From Corydoras sp. C115 (lineage: Eukaryota > Chordata > Actinopteri > Siluriformes > Callichthyidae): a stretch of 64,000 nucleotides of DNA. Below the pieces are notes generated by a model. The model was not told where the DNA came from, did no database searches, and saw only the letters and a program-made list of their open reading frames with translations. The position numbers and the translations under genes were made by a program. The stretch lies in NCBI GenBank assembly GCA_019802505.1, contig JAFMOC010000011.1:124001-188000 (forward strand), given 5' to 3'. Each line of letters opens with the position of its first letter. The first letter of the stretch is position 1. Of the stretch, positions 19,930-31,600 are shown in pieces.

Positions 19930-20715
19930 ATGGCTTCCAAGTCAACAAAACAAGGAAAAAAGGAAGCTCCGGATCACGAGTCGCCAGGTGGCCCGGGCAA
20001 ACAGGTAGACATTGAACTACTTACCACGTTATTAGAAGAGCATCGGAATGCTATATGTGCTGACCACAGGACGGATCTTGCCGCTTTGGAAGCGAAGATT
20101 GATAAATTAACGGTCACTGTAGCTGACCATGGTCAGAAAATTACAGTGCTGGAAACCAACGCCAGTTCGCTGGACGAGCGCGTGTTGGCTCTCGAGACGA
20201 TATGCTCCGATCTTCAGGAGGCCAACGCTAAACTACGCGCTAAAGAGATCGACCTGGAGTCCCGTAGCAGACGCAATAATATTCGTATTGTTGGCATACC
20301 TGAATCCCTTGAGGGCCCGCGTCCTACTGCCTTTTTCGCCACATTCCTCTCTGAGGTATTCGGCGATATACTCACTTCGCCACCGGAGATAGACAGAGCG
20401 CATCGATCTCTCATTAGCAAACCGCAGCAGGGCGACAGGCCGCGAGCCGTAATCATCAGGCTGCATTGCTTCCAAGTGAAGGAGGACATTATCCGTGAGG
20501 TGTGCTCCAGGAGAGGTAGTCTGCTGTACCGTGATCACCCCATCGCCATCTACGAAGACTACGCACCGGAGGTTCTCGAGCAGCGAGCTAAGTACAGAGA
20601 TGTGCTTAAATGTCTGTATACGGCAGGCCACAAACCAGCGTTGCGATTTCCAGCCAGGCTTTTTGTGTCTTCGCCGAGCGGTGGTAAGACCGTTCAAATT
20701 CCAGAAAAGCTGTGA
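19930..20715 (+). CDS. L1 ORF1 protein (RNA-binding chaperone), intact frame
   Basis: 261 codons from the ATG at 19930 (aaatATGGCTTCC). The order is: basic N-terminus (KSTKQGKKE), a heptad-rich coiled coil at about residues 45-125 (LEAKIDKLTVTVADHG, LETNASSLDERVLALET), then the RRM-type domain opening SRRNNIRIVGIPE (about 128-140), and a C-terminal domain ending FVSSPSGGKTVQIPEKL. This is the standard trimeric L1 ORF1 plan: it binds element RNA and acts as a nucleic-acid chaperone in the RNP. No internal stop is present. ORF2 remnants start only a few bases downstream (20724) because the endonuclease has been deleted. Confidence 0.85.
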   Translation: MASKSTKQGKKEAPDHESPGGPGKQVDIELLTTLLEEHRNAICADHRTDLAALEAKIDKLTVTVADHGQKITVLETNASSLDERVLALETICSDLQEANAKLRAKEIDLESRSRRNNIRIVGIPESLEGPRPTAFFATFLSEVFGDILTSPPEIDRAHRSLISKPQQGDRPRAVIIRLHCFQVKEDIIREVCSRRGSLLYRDHPIAIYEDYAPEVLEQRAKYRDVLKCLYTAGHKPALRFPARLFVSSPSGGKTVQIPEKL

Positions 20716-20723
20716 GGCGGAGG

Positions 20724-23475
20724 ATGTCTGAGATATTAAAGGAATTACATGAGGTGGACTCCTCATATGTGGTAAGCTCCTCCCCTTCAGACTACAAAAA
20801 ACGTCTTCAACTTCAGTCCGAATACGACCCATTATTGACCTGTAAAGTTCGAAACGCAGTTGAGACAGTCTAAATCACATATCTATGAGCAGGGTGATAG
20901 TGCTGGGAGGTTTTTAGCTTACCAGGCTAGAGCAGTGGGAGCTTCCAGATCAATATCTGAAGTGAAGTCCCCTCTACGGTGACACGGTACTAGATACCAA
21001 GCAAATTAACCAAATTTTTGCCGATTACTACACCAATCTCTACAAGTCTGAATCCCCACCTACCATTTCAGATGGACTACACTGTCCTCGACAGTTTGCC
21101 ATTTCCACAACTTTTGCCTACTCAGCTTGTCGGGATGGGCTCCTCCAATACAGTCACAGAGGTTCAAGAGGCTATAAAGTCTCCCTGACCAGATTGGTTT
21201 ACCACAGAATTCTCTAATGAATTTTCACCCCTGCTTGCTCCGTTTTTAACCAGGGTGTACAATGGCTCACTTCAAACTGGCCATCTACCTACCTTAATGT
21301 CAAATGCCTTGATATCGCTACTACTCAAAAAGGATAAAGACCCCACTTTGTGTGGTAGCTACAGACCTATATCTCTTCTGAATGTAGATTTCAAGATCCT
21401 AGCCAAGGTTCTAGCCTTTCGCCTACGGACGCCTAACGGACTCTACAACTCACCTTATAGCTCCTGACCAAACCGGTTTTAAGCAGAACAGGCACTCCGT
21501 TTTTAATACTAGAAGGCTGTTGAACATCCTATACTCAGACCCCTCTGACTTGCCAGAGGTTGTTGTCTCGCTCGATGCTGTGAAGGCCTTTGACAGAGTG
21601 GAGTGGAATTATTTGTTCTTTATATTAGAGAAATTCGGCTTGGGTCAGGAGTTTATTTCCTGGGTCCGCCTTCTGTACACCACTCTGTCTGCCTCTATCC
21701 TGACTATTGGAATTTTTTCTCCATAATTTTCTCTGGGCCGTGGAACGCGTCAAGGCTGTCCCCTCTCGCCCCTGCTATTTAATCTAGCTATAGAACCTCT
21801 GGCTATATGGCTACGCCAACATCAGGGTTTTGAAGGTATCTCACGTTACAACACTATTCATAAGATCTCCTTATACTGTATGCTGATGATCTTCTCTTAT
21901 GTTTCAAATCCGGCTTCTTCCCTTCCCGATATTTTAGATATCCTTCAAAAAATTTAGTAACATATCTGGCTACAAACTAAACCTTCAAAAGAGTGAACTT
22001 TCCCAATTAATGGACCTGCCCTTTCCCTCCCTCTGTCTTCCTTTCCTTTCCGAGTTGCACATAGGAATTTTAAATATCTAGGGCACGGGTCTCAAACTCA
22101 AATTACCTGGGGGCCACTAACCAGGTTGTGTTTTCGATGAGGGGCCAGATTAAAGAATTGCAACAAAAAGCAGCAGGAAAATGGAAAATCAACTATTTAT
22201 ATAATGAATATAATGTACACATATTGTAATTCAAATACATTCAGTGTTTGCTCAGTGCTTGCTACCAGAAACTTGACAGTGCTTCTTCTGACATAAATGA
22301 GCCACATTTGCTTTAAGTGAGTTTGCGGTGGACACTCTGATGATGGACTGGAGATGGGCATCGGTCAGTCTGGACAGTTGAGAAGAGTTTTTCACACACA
22401 TATGTACTTTTTTTCCTATTCTATTGGGTCTGTAATATCCATAAAATTTACTGGACTGAAGGTGCTTCTGTCGACTGCCCATTCCTTACACTCCTTACTT
22501 TGTTCCCAAGTAACCCTGTGCCTCAGAATTCAATAAAAATCTGGATTCAGTTCTGGAAGTGTTTAGGTCTACACGATAACTCAATTTATGCTCCTATTTC
22601 TGATAACCACCAATACCTTCCTTAATCTATGGTTTTCCGTAAATGGACAGAAAATGGCATTGTGTCTATCAGCGACTTGTGTCAAGAGGGTATTTTTCTG
22701 TCCTTTACTTTGCTGTTGGCCAAATATGACTTGCCCAATTCCCACCTATTTCGTTTCTTTCAAATTAGGCACTTTGTGTCTCGGCTTTTCCCGTTTTCCT
22801 AATCGCCCACCCAAAACCAAATTAGACCGCATTCTATCCTTTAAATCATCCCAACAAAAGTTAATTTCCTAAATTTATACTATGATTTGTTCAACAGACA
22901 CTGTCCCTCCTAACGACCAAAAATCCACCTGGGAGGATGATTTAGCTGTGCCCATCCCTGACAAGCAGTGGGCGCTCATTTTGAGTAGGATCCACTCCTC
23001 CTCGATGTGTGCTAAACACTGTTTGATTCAGTTTAAAGTGGTCCACAGATTACATTTTACGAATGCCAAATTGGCGAGAATATTCCCAGGGAGGTCGGAT
23101 TCTTGTCTTAGGTGTGGCCACTCACCAGCAGACCATTTACACATGTTTTTGTTGAATGCCTTCTGGGCTGAAGTTTTCAAGACATTAAATCCAGCACTAG
23201 AAATTTCTATAGATATCAACACCATCACGGTCCTGTTTGGCATACTTCCGAACCCCCATGCTGCAGCAACAAAGCAACGTGTGTGCAGCAACAAAGCAAC
23301 TCTGCTTGCCAGAAGGGCAATTCTCTTTAATTGGAAATTTGCCTCCCCACCTACCCATAATCGGTGGATTATGGAGATTCTAGGCAATATTAAACTTGAA
23401 AAACTACGGTCATATAGGACGGGAACTCTGCATAGATTTGAAAAAACTCGGTTACCTGTTCTTGGGTACATTTGA
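20724..23475 (+). pseudogene. L1 ORF2 remnant (RT and C-terminal domain)
   Basis: The remnant enters at the linker just before RT (DYKKRLQLQSEYD at about 20790; the endonuclease is missing). RT blocks: DPTLCGSYRPISLLNVDFKILAKVL (split, about 21335-21410), VVVSLDAVKAFDRVEWNYLF (about 21550-21615) and GTRQGCPLSPLLFNLA (about 21740-21790). The region that should carry the catalytic Y/F-A-D-D is frameshifted (CMLMIFSY). A hAT fragment replaces part of the thumb at 22084-22412. The last open stretch (22882-23475) holds the C-terminal zinc-knuckle-like CLRCGHSPADHLHMF. Many stops; non-functional. Confidence 0.8.
22084..22412 (+). mobile_element. Charlie-type hAT fragment in the L1 (nest layer 5)
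   Basis: Starts 'cacgggtctcaaactcaaat' and matches the complete element at 35264-35971 for about 320 bases ('gggggccactaa', 'cttgacagtgcttcttctga'). The right end is missing, together with about 300 bases of L1. Confidence 0.75.
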
Positions 23476-25319
23476 GGGATGTAGCATAACTCCGGAATGA
23501 AACACCCTCTGAATAACTATTTTTTTATTAAGGGCTTTATTATTATTTATTATTATTATTATTATATATATTTTTTTTATTAATTTATTTTATTTTTATT
23601 GTATTTCTTAATCCTTATTCATTTATTTCCAATTTTATTTTTATTTAGTATTTTAATATTTAGTATTTTTGTATTGATTTATTTATTGTGTTGTCTTAGT
23701 GGTTGATGTCTTTTGAGGGTTAAGGATAGGGGGTTGACTTCTTTTGATAGTCTTTACTGTTATTATTCTACTATTCCTTCCTTTTCTTTCATATAATCCA
23801 TGTTTTTTATACAAAATTTTTGTACATAAGCCCAAGATGGATGTATGTTGTTGTTGTTAAGTGTTTAATAAAAAGAGATGTTATAAAAAAAAGTTTTATA
23901 TTTTTTGACAAAATATGAGTGAAGACACTGCACTCTATGGGAGTGAGGTAGAATGAGTTGCATTTAGAGGGGAATTAGGTAACATATTAGAACGACTCAA
24001 ATTTGTGTAATTTGATATATTTTTTTTTCACACTACGCTACATATTGTGCCAGTGGCTTTAAGATTTGTGTGTTTAATTGCTCTTTGGGCTACTTGGATG
24101 CCTTAAACTCATACTGTAAATAAAACTAGACATTTACTGACCTGCTTAATAATTCCACAGTGTAGCTGCTTTCATAACTACTGACTTGTGTTCTCTAAAA
24201 AAAGCATCTGCTAAATAATTTAATGTAAAGACATGGAATAAAAAAAAAAGTCAGATTCATCGATTAATTACTTGAATCCATGTTTTTGGACTGTAAGAGG
24301 AAACCCACACGGACATCGGGACAATATGGGAACTCCACCCAGATTGGGACTAGAACTGGGACTCCCTAGCACTGAGGGAGGACAACATGCCAACAACTAA
24401 GCCACCGTGCCACCCAGCAAATAATTAATTACAATAATTAAATAATAAAAGATTAAACTAAATTAAATTCAATAAAATGTATTCATAAATTAAAATGAAA
24501 TCAATAAAAAAAAAAAAAGAAAGAAAATTGTCAGAAAATGAAAACGTGAAGGTTGATCATTCATTTTCACCATAGAGTACAAGTTGTATGTATTTATAAA
24601 GCACATTTAAACACTGCTTAAGCCAATTAAACAAAAATAAAAAGTAACACACGTTCTCCATGACTGTAATTATCCAGTTAACATCCAAAAACAGAATGCG
24701 TGCTCTGGCGGTTCACATAATGTGAGTGCACTGTTAAGTTGATTTACTTCAAAACTAAAGAAACTCAGGATATTGTAGTGATTCACTCTGCTGTTGAGCT
24801 CCTTCATCCTCGTCCTCATCCTCATTGGTGACTCCAACATGTCTCCGTTTCAGGTGGTGTATTGTCTCCGTGGTGCTCCGTGAAAGTCAAATAATTTTTG
24901 CAGAGCGTTCATGTTAGGTTTTTTTAGTTGTGTGAAGCGTGAAGTGCTCCCACACGTTTGATGATTTAAGCCGGAGATTTTTTTCTACATCAATCATGTA
25001 TCATTAGTAGAGTTTATTAAAGTTTGTTAAACTTATTTCTCAGATTCCACCTCGTTCTGTTCAACGCGCTCCTATTTATTTTTCAGCGTTGATGAAGCAC
25101 TGCAGGTGACGTAAGCGGTTATGAAGATGAGACACAACGAATCGATAATGAAATTCATTGCCAACACTTTCCATCATCAATTTTTATCGATTCGTTGTTG
25201 CAGCCCTATTCTCTTAGTTTGAATTTCAATATATACTTGCACAATATGTACTTCATTATGTGAAAACTAATTTTGTGCTGCTTCATGCATTGAATTATTT
25301 CTTCTTCTCTTCTCTGCAG

Positions 25320-25364
25320 AGTTCTACTACAGTTCAAGAAGACACTCTTCTGCGTGAGTCACTG
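25320..25364 (+). CDS. Candidate host gene, second exon (45 bp)
   Basis: Strong acceptor (pyrimidine-rich tract ending 'cttctctgcag') and good donor (CTG|gtaaga). The exon is 15 codons in phase 0 (SSTTVQEDTLLRESL), joining exon 1 at 13504-13530 in frame. It lies just outside the outer hAT and is not in any repeat I could recognise. The residues are acidic and then leucine-rich, as at the start of a coiled coil. Identity unknown. Confidence 0.45.
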
Positions 25365-26693
25365 GTAAGACTTTGTTCTACAGTAGGATCACACTTTATT
25401 CAATTCCTATATTGGATCTTTTTTTTTTTTTTTGCGTATTTCTGAAGTGTAGAAAATAAATGACAGCATCTAAACACAATAGCATTGTTTGTAGCATTGA
25501 AATATGGATTTTCCATTTAAGGACTAAATTTGTTTTATTAATGACTAGCAAAAGGATGGCTTATGGAAAAGTTAAATATTGTAAACATTTTGTTGGAAAT
25601 GGACATTTAATGATTGTTGTTAATCAGGGGAAATTATGCTGTTTTTCACAGAGCATTTTATTCTGTTTTAAAAGAAATGTTTTGTATCGCCCTTATTTTA
25701 GAGTAAATATAGGTACTGCTTTAGCAGATAATTTTGTTTGTTTATTTAGCTTTTGCTATAGAAGAACCTGTTAAATATTAAACAATAGTATATAGATGGC
25801 GATAAACACAAAGTCAAAACATTGTGCAATTATATCACGCATTGGAGAAACAGAGCAGTAAATTTTATTCAATTTGATTAAAAAACAATTTGCCAATTTA
25901 ACACTTTAAATTGAATGAGTCTGTACCTACAATGAATTTAACATAAATTTATACTGGCTAAGCTCTCCTCCCACATGTCATCAGACAATGCTGCACCCAA
26001 CTAGCTGGCCCATCTCTCCCTCAGTGAGTCAGTATTGTGCAATGAAGATTTCCCAGGTTGCTGCTGACAGATATGCATTTTCTTATTAAATCCTTTAACC
26101 AATCACATTTCAGCATCATTGGTTGCCAGGTTTTAAATATTTCTGTTTATACCTTCAGAATAAATTTTGTTTGGCCCAGTATTAAATAAGTTAAATTTAA
26201 AAATAAAATAAGTGTAGATCGACCTGTTGCTTCAACTAGATCAGATTTTGAGTCCTTCTAGCAGGCTAACATATTCACGGCCTCTGATTGGAGATTACTT
26301 TTTGATAAGCTGACATTTTCAGCCAATTAAATCTTGTTAAAAAATACGACTCAACTTTCAAGATTAGCTTCGATGGCAATTAAACTCTGCAAATAATTGG
26401 CAATAACTTTAAAAGGAACATTGTGGCGGGCTGTGCATTTTACACGTAGGCCTTTTCAATTTTAATTAACGGTAGTAACTTTCAACTCTCCATATTTGCT
26501 TTTAATTTGTCAGCCATATGTAACAAATTTAATTTAAGTGGATGTTCTGGATTTTTAGAGAAATTAATAACCAATAATGTTAATTAGTCTTCAAATATTT
26601 TTAATGGCAATTTTTTCAAGAAAATAGGACTGAGTTTGGTGGTGAGGCTTAAAAATTCACTTCTGGTCCACTTAATTCAGTAACCTGAGATTC
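25365..26693. other. No gene recognised; intron-like AT-rich DNA
   Basis: Open frames here (for example 25460-25774) have low complexity and no domain. Nothing repeated elsewhere in the window was found. Confidence 0.5.
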
Positions 26694-26701
26694 TACTAAA
26701 T

Positions 26702-27655
26702 CAGTGCTTCTCAAATAGTGGGGCGCGCCCCCCAGGGGGGGCGCAGTGCGGTGCCTGGGGGGGCGCATAACAAGAAATCACAGAGCAAGTGATATTAAGT
26801 GTACTGAACAAACCGTCAAGAGACAACATGGAGAAATATTTAACAGAGATGACGGAGAGGAAGGCAGAGAGACGAAGATAATGAGAGCAACAAAAGTCAA
26901 CCGAAAGTTAAAACGAGGAAAGTGTATGTAGCGCCTGGCTTCATGGTAACTGAGGTGGGAGACGAAGAAAGACCGGTGTGTCTTCTGTGTCTTTAAATGT
27001 TGGCAGCCTGTGTCTTTAAATGTTGGCAGCCTGTGTCTTCTGTGTCTTTAAATGAAGGCGTCACTTAAAGACATTACACCTCAATCAAGCTGATAACCGC
27101 TTGAGTTTTTAATCAAAAACGTGACGCGTACAACAAGCAATTATAACGCTTTATGAAAGCTACTGCAGAAAAGCTGTGCGCTGCAGAACGGGCACGTTGT
27201 AGACATTAGTTCTGATTTCCTTATTTTGATTAAAAAAAAAAAAAAACAGCACAAATTGTTGTATTCATTTTAGTTTTGTAGGTTAAAGTGTTAATAAATT
27301 GTGCTCCTGAATTAATGTTCCTGATGAATTTGAATTTATTATTATTTATTGATTTTATTTTATTTCATTTTTCAGTATCAAATGCAGTCAGTTCAAAAAT
27401 ATTTCTAGTTTAAATAAGGATTTCATTAGTTTCTGTTACAAACTAAAAAAGAAAAAGGTTAATAAAATGATTCTTTGTTCTAAGTTGATCTATATTTCTT
27501 TCTTTTTTGTTTTCTTTATTGTTAATAAGGAGACATTGTTATAATAGAGGTGAACTTTATATTTTATATTTTATAAAATTTTATATTTTAAATTTATAGA
27601 CAAATGATACTACAGTGGGCGTGTGAAAATTTTTTTCATCCCATTTTGTCATGTA

Positions 27656-27688
<33 letters not shown>

Positions 27689-27780
27689 GGTGTGTGTGTG
27701 TGTGGGGGGGGGGGGGGGCGCAAAAAAAGTTTTCTTCTTCCTGGGGGGGGGGCTTAACAGAAAATAATTGAGAATCACTG
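26702..27780 (+). mobile_element. hAT element, CAGTG(C/A)TTCTCAA family, copy 1 (1,079 bp)
   Basis: Ends 'cagtgcttctcaaatagtgg' and '...aattgagaatcactg', flanked by a perfect TSD tactaaat (26694-26701, 27781-27788). Both subterminal regions are G/C-rich ('ggggcgcgcccccc', and a 31-G run at 27657-27687). It carries a decayed version of the BED-finger ORF seen in copy 2 (38434-38886): readable pieces near 26780-27010. Non-autonomous now. Confidence 0.9.
27657..27719. repeat. Poly-G tract (31 G) with TG and second G run
   Basis: 31 consecutive G, then a TG run and another run of about 15 G, inside the hAT at 26702-27780. G-quadruplex-forming. Confidence 0.9.
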
Positions 27781-27996
27781 TACTAAATGTATCTATATAT
27801 TTTTATAAATTTGGCACAGTCAGCACCGGCAGATATAAATACCAACAAGTCATCTGCGTATATATCCACTAGTCTCTCAGCATCACCACATGTAATACCA
27901 AATATCTGTGGGTGACTCCGAATCCCTATTGCCAATAGCTAGAGCCAAATCAATAAGAAAGGGAGACGTAGGATCCCCCTGGCGAACCTCTCGATG

Positions 27997-28627
27997 TACA
28001 GTGCCTTGCAAAAGTATTCAGCCTCCTTGAACTTTTCAACCGTTTGCCACATTTCAGGCGTCAAACATAAATATTTGAAATTGTAATTTTTCGGAAGAAT
28101 AAACAAGTGAGACACAATCATGAAGTGAAACGAAATTTATTGAATATTTTTTAACTTTTTTTTAATCATTTCAATATGATCGCTTGCACAGTGCTCCTTG
28201 AGATGTTTAAAGCTTGGGAAATCGTTTTGTATCCAAATCCGGCTTTATATTTCTCCACAACAGTATCTCGGACCTGCCTGATGTGTTCTTTGGTTTTCAT
28301 GATGCTCTCTGTGTTTAAAAACAAAACTCTGAGACCATCACAGAGCAGGTGAATTTATACGTAGACTTGATTACACATAGGTGAATTCTATTAATCATCT
28401 GTAGTTTAGGTCAACGTCATCATGTTGATCATTCATAGATCCTCAATGAACTTCTGGAGTGAGTATGCTGCACTGAAAGTAAAGGGGCCGAATAATTGCA
28501 CGCCCTACTTTTCAGTTTTTTGTTTCTAAAAAAATTCTTCCCAAATTATTACATTTTCATATCTTTGATTGAAGCCTGAAATGTGGCAAAAGGTTGAAAA
28601 GTTTGAATACTTTTGCAAGGCACTGTA
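27997..28627. mobile_element. Internally deleted Tc1/mariner element
   Basis: Long inverted ends ('cagtgccttgcaaaagtatt') between TA dinucleotides. A piece of the helix-turn-helix coding part remains on the reverse strand near 28195-28300. The catalytic domain is deleted. Confidence 0.85.
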
Positions 28628-28916
28628 GCTCAAATCGACTGGAACACTTCCCATTAGTAAATACAGATGACTTTGGACATTAGGGGTGCGAATCTCTTCA
28701 TGTCTGGCGATTCGATTCTGATTCGATTCTGAGGTCACAATTCGATTCAGAATCAATTTTTGATTCAGAAACGATTTTTCAGTTCAAATGGTCTTTAAAT
28801 TTTGTTTAAATGATGTGATTGTCAAGATGAAACAACAATGTAAACAAATAGAACATTTATTTAAAACAATACTTTCAGGTTCCTTCCTGTATCAAATCTT
28901 TTTGCATCATTTTATA

Positions 28917-30423
28917 CAGTCATATGCAAAAGTTTGGGCACCCCTATTAATCTTAATCATTTTTAGTTCTAAATATTTGGGTGTTTGCAACAGCCATTTC
29001 AGTTTGATATATCTAATAACTGATGGACACAATAATATTTCAGGATTGAAATGAGGTTTATTGTACTAACAGGAAATGTGCAATATGCATTAAACCAAAA
29101 TTTGACAGGTGCAACAGTATGGGCACCTCAACAGAAAAGTGGCATTAATATTTAGTAGATCCTCCTTTTGCAAAAATAACAGCCTCTAGTCGCTTCCTGT
29201 AGCTTTTAATCAGATCCTGGATGAAGGTATTTTTGACCATTGCTCTTTATAAAACAATTCCAGTTCAGTTAAGTTTGATGGTCGCCGAGCTTGGACAGCC
29301 CGCTTCAAATCATCCCACAGATGTTCAACGATATCCAGGTCTGGGGACTGGGATGGCCATTCCAGAACATTGTAATTGTTCCTCTGCATGAATGCCTGAG
29401 TAGATTTGGAGCGGTGTTTTGGATCATTGTCTTGCTGAAATATCCATCCCCGGCGTAACTTCAACTTTGTCACTGATTCTTGAACATTATTCTCAAGAAT
29501 CTTCTGATACTGAGTGGAATCCATGCGAACCTCAACTTTAACAAGATTCCCGGTGCTGGCTTTGGCCACACAGCCCCAAAGCTTGGAATGCTGTGTTTTT
29601 TTTGACGCTATGCATAACGCCTTTTTGTATGACCAAACAACTCAGTCTTTGTTTAATCAGTCCACAGGACCTTCTTCCAAAATGAAGCTGGCTTGTCCAA
29701 ATGTGCTTTTGCATACCTCAGGCGACTCTGTTTGTGGCGTGCTTGCAGAAACGGCTTCTTTCGCATCACTCTCCCATACAGCTTCTCCTTGTACAAAGTG
29801 CGCTGTATTGTTGACCGATGCACAGTGACACCATCTGCAGCAAGATGATGCTGCAGCTCTTTGGAGGCTGTGGATTGTCCTTGACTGTTCTCACCATTCT
29901 TCTCCTCTGCCTATCTGATATTTTTCTTGGCCTGCCACTTCTGGGCTTAACAATAACTGTCCCTGTGGTCTTCCATTTCCTTACTATGTTCATCACAGTA
30001 GAAACTGACAGGTTAAATCTCTAAGGCAACTTTTTGTATCCTTCCATGCTTGGCAACCATCAAACTTAACTGAACTGGAATTGTTTTGTAAAGAGCAATG
30101 GTCAAGAATACCTTCATCCAGGATCTTATTAAAAGCTACAGGAAGCGACTAGAGGCTGTTATTTTTGCAAAAGGAGGATCTACTAAATATTAATGCCACT
30201 TTTCTGTTGAGGTGCCCATACTTTTGCACCTGTCAAATTTTGGTTTAATGCATATTGCACATTTTCTGTTAATTTTCAATAAACCTCATTTCAATCCTGA
30301 AATATTACGGTGTCCATCAGTTATTAGATATATCAAACTGAAATGGCTGTTGCAAACACCCAAATATTTAGAACTAAAAATTATTAAGATTAATAGGGGT
30401 GCCCAAACTTTTGCATATGACTG
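28917..30423. mobile_element. Tc1 element with 366-bp inverted arms
   Basis: Termini 'cagtcatatgcaaaagtttg' at both ends in inverted orientation, flanked by TA (28915-28916, 30424-30425). The inverted similarity continues from 28917 to 29282 and from 30058 to 30423, far past the normal terminal repeats and into transposase-coding sequence. The paralogous copy of the host hAT (near 34924-34935) shows the empty TA site. Confidence 0.9.
29206..30020 (-). pseudogene. Tc1 transposase lacking its N-terminus
   Basis: Reverse-strand frames: a second helix-turn-helix and GRPR hook region (MMNIVRKWKTTGTVIVK, PRSGRPRKISDRQRRR) at about 29880-29996, a decayed middle, and an open C-terminal stretch 29210-29569 with QQDNDPKH and PDLDIVEHLW. 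The second aspartate and the glutamate are 34 residues apart, as in DD34E Tc1 enzymes. The first DNA-binding helices are gone, replaced by an inverted copy of the 3' end. Frameshifts near 29570-29780. In an active element this protein cuts and inserts the transposon at TA. Confidence 0.8.
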
Positions 30424-31600
30424 TATTTATACAAAAATAGGATTGTGCTAAATTAAAGCAGTATTAGGTTAGCTTAGCTGCCTGGATTTTTCTTACATAA
30501 ACATCTATCGATGAACAAATTATTCGAAATATATTAATACAAAATTTTACCATAGCGCATTAGCCTTTAATCGAAACTAAAATACAGACTTTACAGTCTT
30601 GTGATTTATATTTTGCAAATCTTTAAAACTTAACCTTAAAATAAAATCCATACTTAAGTCTCGGGAGGGGGCACCAAAATATAAAATTTAAATGCATTTT
30701 TTAAAAATCGATTCTTGGGCATTTTGAATCGATTCAGAATCGCCAGGACTACGAATCGCGATTCTTTGAAGAATCAATTTTTTTCAGCACCCCTATTAGA
30801 CATAGATTTGGTGTGATTGTCACCAATTTAGAACATTTTAAGTACCTAAATGACCTGATGTAAAACCATATAAGGCTATTCCAACTGGTAAAAGGCTTTC
30901 TGGGCTTCCAAAGATATAATTCATAGTCTTATTGATAGTACTTTAGTTAAAACCTTTTTAATCAAAATTTAAAATAGCTATTGGTCTATCAGAGGCAGGC
31001 ATTTTCCCAAATTTGAATAGTAAAGTGATATTTGCTTCATAATGAAATCTATGAAGCTGTCCATTCCTAATAGAATAATTGACTAATCCCAACATATAGG
31101 GGATGAGTTTCTTACTAAAGTCCTTGTAAAATTCACAACCAAAAGCATCCGTCCCAGTGCGGAAACCCCCCTAATGCCAAAAAGAGTTTAGATTCTGAAA
31201 TTGGGGCCTATAATTCCTCCATGCAAGACAGTAGTTGTGATATTGACAAGTTGTCAAAAATCGGTCATTTACCTCATTTACCAGCAGTGCTGAAGAGTAT
31301 AGATAAAACTCCCTAAAACATTATTTTCTTAGAATAATTCAATAAGTCACCTGAATTTGACGTAACTTTGTGAATTGCTTGTTTAGACTATAAACAATTG
31401 AAAGGCCAATTCAAACGTGTCAAACCTCTCATTTATTATCTTTAAAATTTTGTTATACACTTTTTGCCAGACCTGAGGCAGATCCTCATCATATGAATTA
31501 ACTTCACCTCTAACATTCATGCTCTAACCTTCATTTATGAATCAAAGTTTTTGATCATCTTTTTTTATTATATTGTTTGTAACTGTTTTATAAAAGCAAT

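Larger units (their letters stand above)
19783..23890 (+). mobile_element. L1-clade LINE (nest layer 4)
   Basis: Begins 'cgttttggaggaagatggcgg', a typical L1 5' end. It has ORF1, a decayed ORF2 and an A-rich 3' end ('gttataaaaaa'). Flanked by aagtttta at 19775-19782 and 23891-23898. The endonuclease part of ORF2 is deleted. The ORF2 tail resembles the fish L1/Tx1 group. Confidence 0.85.
19148..24270. mobile_element. Inner hAT element (nest layer 3), one end eroded
   Basis: Starts 'tagggttgcaacaacgaatc' at 19148 and runs to 19782, then resumes at 23891-24270. Flanked by a perfect 8-bp TSD cttgaatc (19140-19147, 24271-24278) within the SINE. The right side ends at 'catcgattaatta' and lacks the last 50 or so bases of the expected terminus although the TSD is intact. 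Confidence 0.8.
18968..24416 (-). mobile_element. V-SINE split in two by later insertions (nest layer 2)
   Basis: The 3' half (tail 'ccatccatccattatcttcc') is at 18968-19147 and the 5' half with the tRNA-like head is at 24271-24416. Together they make one reverse SINE of the window's family. A 30-base TSD with one mismatch flanks it (18938-18967 and 24417-24446), lying in the outer hAT. Confidence 0.85.
18822..25208. mobile_element. Outer hAT element of a five-layer nest
   Basis: Left end 'tagggctgcaactaacgatt' at 18822 and right end '...gattcgttgttgcagcccta' at 25208, flanked by ctctctta / ttctctta (7 of 8 bases). Its own sequence is 18822-18967 and 24417-25208; everything between is a SINE with its passengers. 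It is non-autonomous. This is the oldest layer. Confidence 0.85.
28681..30795. mobile_element. hAT-like element (TAGGGGTGC termini) carrying a Tc1
   Basis: Ends 'taggggtgcgaatctcttca' and '...cagcaccccta', flanked by ttggacat / ttagacat (7 of 8). Subterminal 'gattcgattcagaatc' motifs form inverted repeats. Without the Tc1 at 28917-30423 it would be about 600 bases. A partial second copy lies at 34655-35250. Confidence 0.8.
27789..31600 (-). pseudogene. Old L1-like LINE ORF2, broken into three parts
   Basis: Read on the reverse strand, 30796-31600 gives L1-type pre-RT and RT sequence (GCEFYKDFSKKLIPYM, then FGKMPASDRPIAI), and 27789-27996 gives DPTFLIDLALAIGN and IYADDLLVFISAG, the RT active site. 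A Tc1-derived MITE (27997-28627) and a hAT (28681-30795) split it. Stops are frequent. It differs clearly from the L1 at 19783-23890. Confidence 0.65.

Noticed and set aside
22252..22482. Short frames within the Charlie-type fragment
   Set aside because: The sequence is a non-coding hAT element; the matching complete copy at 35264-35971 has no ORF.
29514..29828. Forward frames across the Tc1 at 28917-30423
   Set aside because: Shadows of the reverse-strand transposase, which has recognisable DD34E motifs.
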